A DNA stretch of 7,560 nt from Erysipelotrichaceae bacterium (lineage in GTDB: Bacteria; Bacillota_I; Bacilli_A; Erysipelotrichales; Erysipelotrichaceae), in the NCBI GenBank assembly GCA_024681275.1, contig JAILBD010000199.1:1-7560 (forward strand), read 5' to 3'. The translations under genes and the position numbers were made by a program. The notes under the pieces were generated by a model. It was given only the letters and a program-made list of their open reading frames with translations. It had not been told where the DNA came from and ran no database searches. Shown piece by piece: positions 6,293 through 7,560 of this stretch; the first letter of the stretch is position 1; every line of letters starts with the position of its first letter.

Positions 6293-7560
6293 ATGTTTAA
6301 ACGATTCTTATCTTATTACAAACCTTATCTGAAGACTTTTGCCTTCGACATGAGCTGTGCTTTAGGCAATTCGGCTATCGGTGTCCTTTATCCTATCATC
6401 ACCAGGCGGATGTTGAATGATTTCATCCCGAACCGCAGGTTCAATGAGATCATCATTTTCGGATGCGTCCTTCTGGCCGCCTATATCCTGAAGATGCTGA
6501 TGAAGTACAGCGTCGATTACTACGGTCACATGGTCGGCACACATCTGCAGGCCGACATGAGGAAGGAACTTTTCGCCAAACTGGAGAAACTGCCTTTTTC
6601 TTACTTCGACAACAACGAGACCGGCAAGATCATGTCCCGCATCACTTCGGATCTCCAGGAGATATCCGAACTGGCGCACCATGGGCCGGAGATGCTGGTG
6701 ATGACATCGTTCTCGCTGATCTTCTCACTGTTTTATCTGTCGAGCATCAATACGACGCTGGCTCTGATCATCTTCTCGTGTTCGCCTTTGCTGGTGGTCA
6801 TCACCCTGATCGTGCGCAAGAAGCACCTGGAATCTTCCAGAAGGGCCAGGAGATCACTGGCTCAGATCAATGCGGATGTGAATTCATCCGTATCGGGTAT
6901 CCGCATCACGAAGGCGTTCAACAATTCCGATAAGGAAATGAACAAGTTTGAGGTCGGAAACAAGGCTTTTGTGGAAGCCAAGAGAGGTCAGTATGTCACG
7001 ATGGCCATCCAGCATGCCGCGACGATCTTCGTGACGGACATCTACAATGTCGTCTGTCTGATCTCCGGTGGCATCTTCCTATACAGGGGACTGATCAGTT
7101 TCGGTGACTATTCCTCTTTCATCGTTTCGATCTCTTTCTTCACCAGCCCCATCCTGCAGCTGGTCCAGTGGATGGAGCAGTTCGATGAAGGTGTGACTGG
7201 ATTCGAAAGGTTCTGCGAGATCCTTGATCTGCCTGTCGAAGAAGACAGGGTTGGGGCGAAAGAACTGGAAAAGGTCAAAGGTGACATCGCTTTTGATGAA
7301 GTCTGTTTCTCCTACAATCACGAAGAAAACAGGGAAGTATTGGACCATATCAGTTTCCATGTTGACAGCGGCAAGACGATCGCTCTTGTCGGTCCTTCGG
7401 GAGGCGGCAAGACGACGATCTGTCATCTGCTTCCGAAGTTCTATCATCCGGACAATGGAAAGATCACGATCGACGGGTCGGATATCGAAGATATCACGAT
7501 GGATTCTCTCAGGGAAAACATCGGTATCGTTCAGCAGGATGTCTTCCTATTCTCGGGTTC
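6293..7560 (+). CDS. ABC exporter, half-transporter with fused membrane and ATPase domains (MsbA/LmrA/BmrA type), 3' end missing
   Basis: The frame is open from the ATG at 6293 to the window edge, giving 422 residues of a protein that normally has about 570-600. The N-terminus MFKRFLSYYKPY is typical of this exporter family. Hydrophobic stretches near residues 14-36, 52-73, 133-151, 153-174, 242-264 and 273-291 fit the six helices of the membrane domain, and PFSYFDNNETGKIMSR (101-116) is the family's conserved first cytoplasmic loop. The ATPase domain starts near 330: A-loop Tyr341, Walker A GPSGGGKTT (367-375) and Q-loop Gln415 in IVQQDVF. The signature motif, Walker B and H-loop lie beyond the window. 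It should act in the cytoplasmic membrane as a homo- or heterodimer exporting drugs, lipids or peptides; the substrate is not readable. An in-frame TAA at 6278-6280 rules out an earlier start. No Shine-Dalgarno precedes the ATG, suggesting a leaderless message. It has its own promoter after the terminator. Confidence 0.93.
   Translation, partial: MFKRFLSYYKPYLKTFAFDMSCALGNSAIGVLYPIITRRMLNDFIPNRRFNEIIIFGCVLLAAYILKMLMKYSVDYYGHMVGTHLQADMRKELFAKLEKLPFSYFDNNETGKIMSRITSDLQEISELAHHGPEMLVMTSFSLIFSLFYLSSINTTLALIIFSCSPLLVVITLIVRKKHLESSRRARRSLAQINADVNSSVSGIRITKAFNNSDKEMNKFEVGNKAFVEAKRGQYVTMAIQHAATIFVTDIYNVVCLISGGIFLYRGLISFGDYSSFIVSISFFTSPILQLVQWMEQFDEGVTGFERFCEILDLPVEEDRVGAKELEKVKGDIAFDEVCFSYNHEENREVLDHISFHVDSGKTIALVGPSGGGKTTICHLLPKFYHPDNGKITIDGSDIEDITMDSLRENIGIVQQDVFLFSG

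Noticed and set aside
6099..6332. 77-codon + strand open frame spanning the end of the M24 gene, the terminator and the exporter start
   Set aside because: It runs through a terminator hairpin and a promoter, overlaps two real genes out of frame, and its product resembles nothing recognisable.
6463..6933. 156-codon + strand open frame within the exporter region
   Set aside because: The exporter frame (start 6293) is continuous here and has strong family features; this is an out-of-frame shadow.
1..7560. CRISPR array, tRNA/rRNA genes, insertion sequences or phage attachment sites
   Set aside because: No spaced direct repeats, cloverleaf sequences, transposase motifs or terminal inverted repeats were seen; almost the whole window is ordinary coding sequence.

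Overview
The window looks like chromosomal DNA from a bacterium of the Bacillota (Firmicutes) type, and every gene lies on the + strand. The reasons are strong AAGGAGG ribosome-binding sites, close gene packing, frequent AGA/AGG arginine codons, TAA/TAG stops, and a gene set (PepD, an M29 aminopeptidase, an LmrA/BmrA-like exporter) common in that phylum. Base composition is close to half G+C. A lineage such as Erysipelotrichia or Clostridia would fit, but the sequence alone does not settle it.

From 1 to 6241 there is one apparent transcription unit of five genes. In order they are: an S9-family serine peptidase whose 5' end lies outside the window; PepD, an M20-family Xaa-His/broad-range dipeptidase; a divergent guanylate kinase; an M29 metallo-aminopeptidase; and an M24 peptidase of the Xaa-Pro aminopeptidase/prolidase type. 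Gaps are 14, 9 and 9 nt, plus one 8-nt overlap. No internal promoter or terminator is evident, and a rho-independent terminator follows the last gene. None of the visible N-termini has a signal peptide. The four peptidases therefore look like a cytoplasmic set that finishes digestion of imported or recycled peptides: the S9 enzyme trims oligopeptides, M29 removes N-terminal residues, M24 handles proline-containing ends and PepD splits dipeptides. The guanylate kinase is the odd member.

The 79-nt gap from 6214 to 6292 holds the terminator, then a 10-bp inverted repeat, then an extended -10 promoter box. The next gene starts only about 10 nt after that box and has no Shine-Dalgarno sequence. 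It is a half-size ABC exporter that runs off the 3' edge. It has the six-helix membrane domain and the beginning of the ATPase domain (A-loop, Walker A, Q-loop); the signature motif, Walker B and H-loop lie beyond the window.

No clearly new multi-gene system is visible. The points most worth checking are the compact palindrome/promoter/leaderless-start arrangement before the exporter, the unusual guanylate kinase (several active-site residues changed, and set among peptidases), and a Tyr-to-Phe change at a probable metal-site position in the M29 enzyme.
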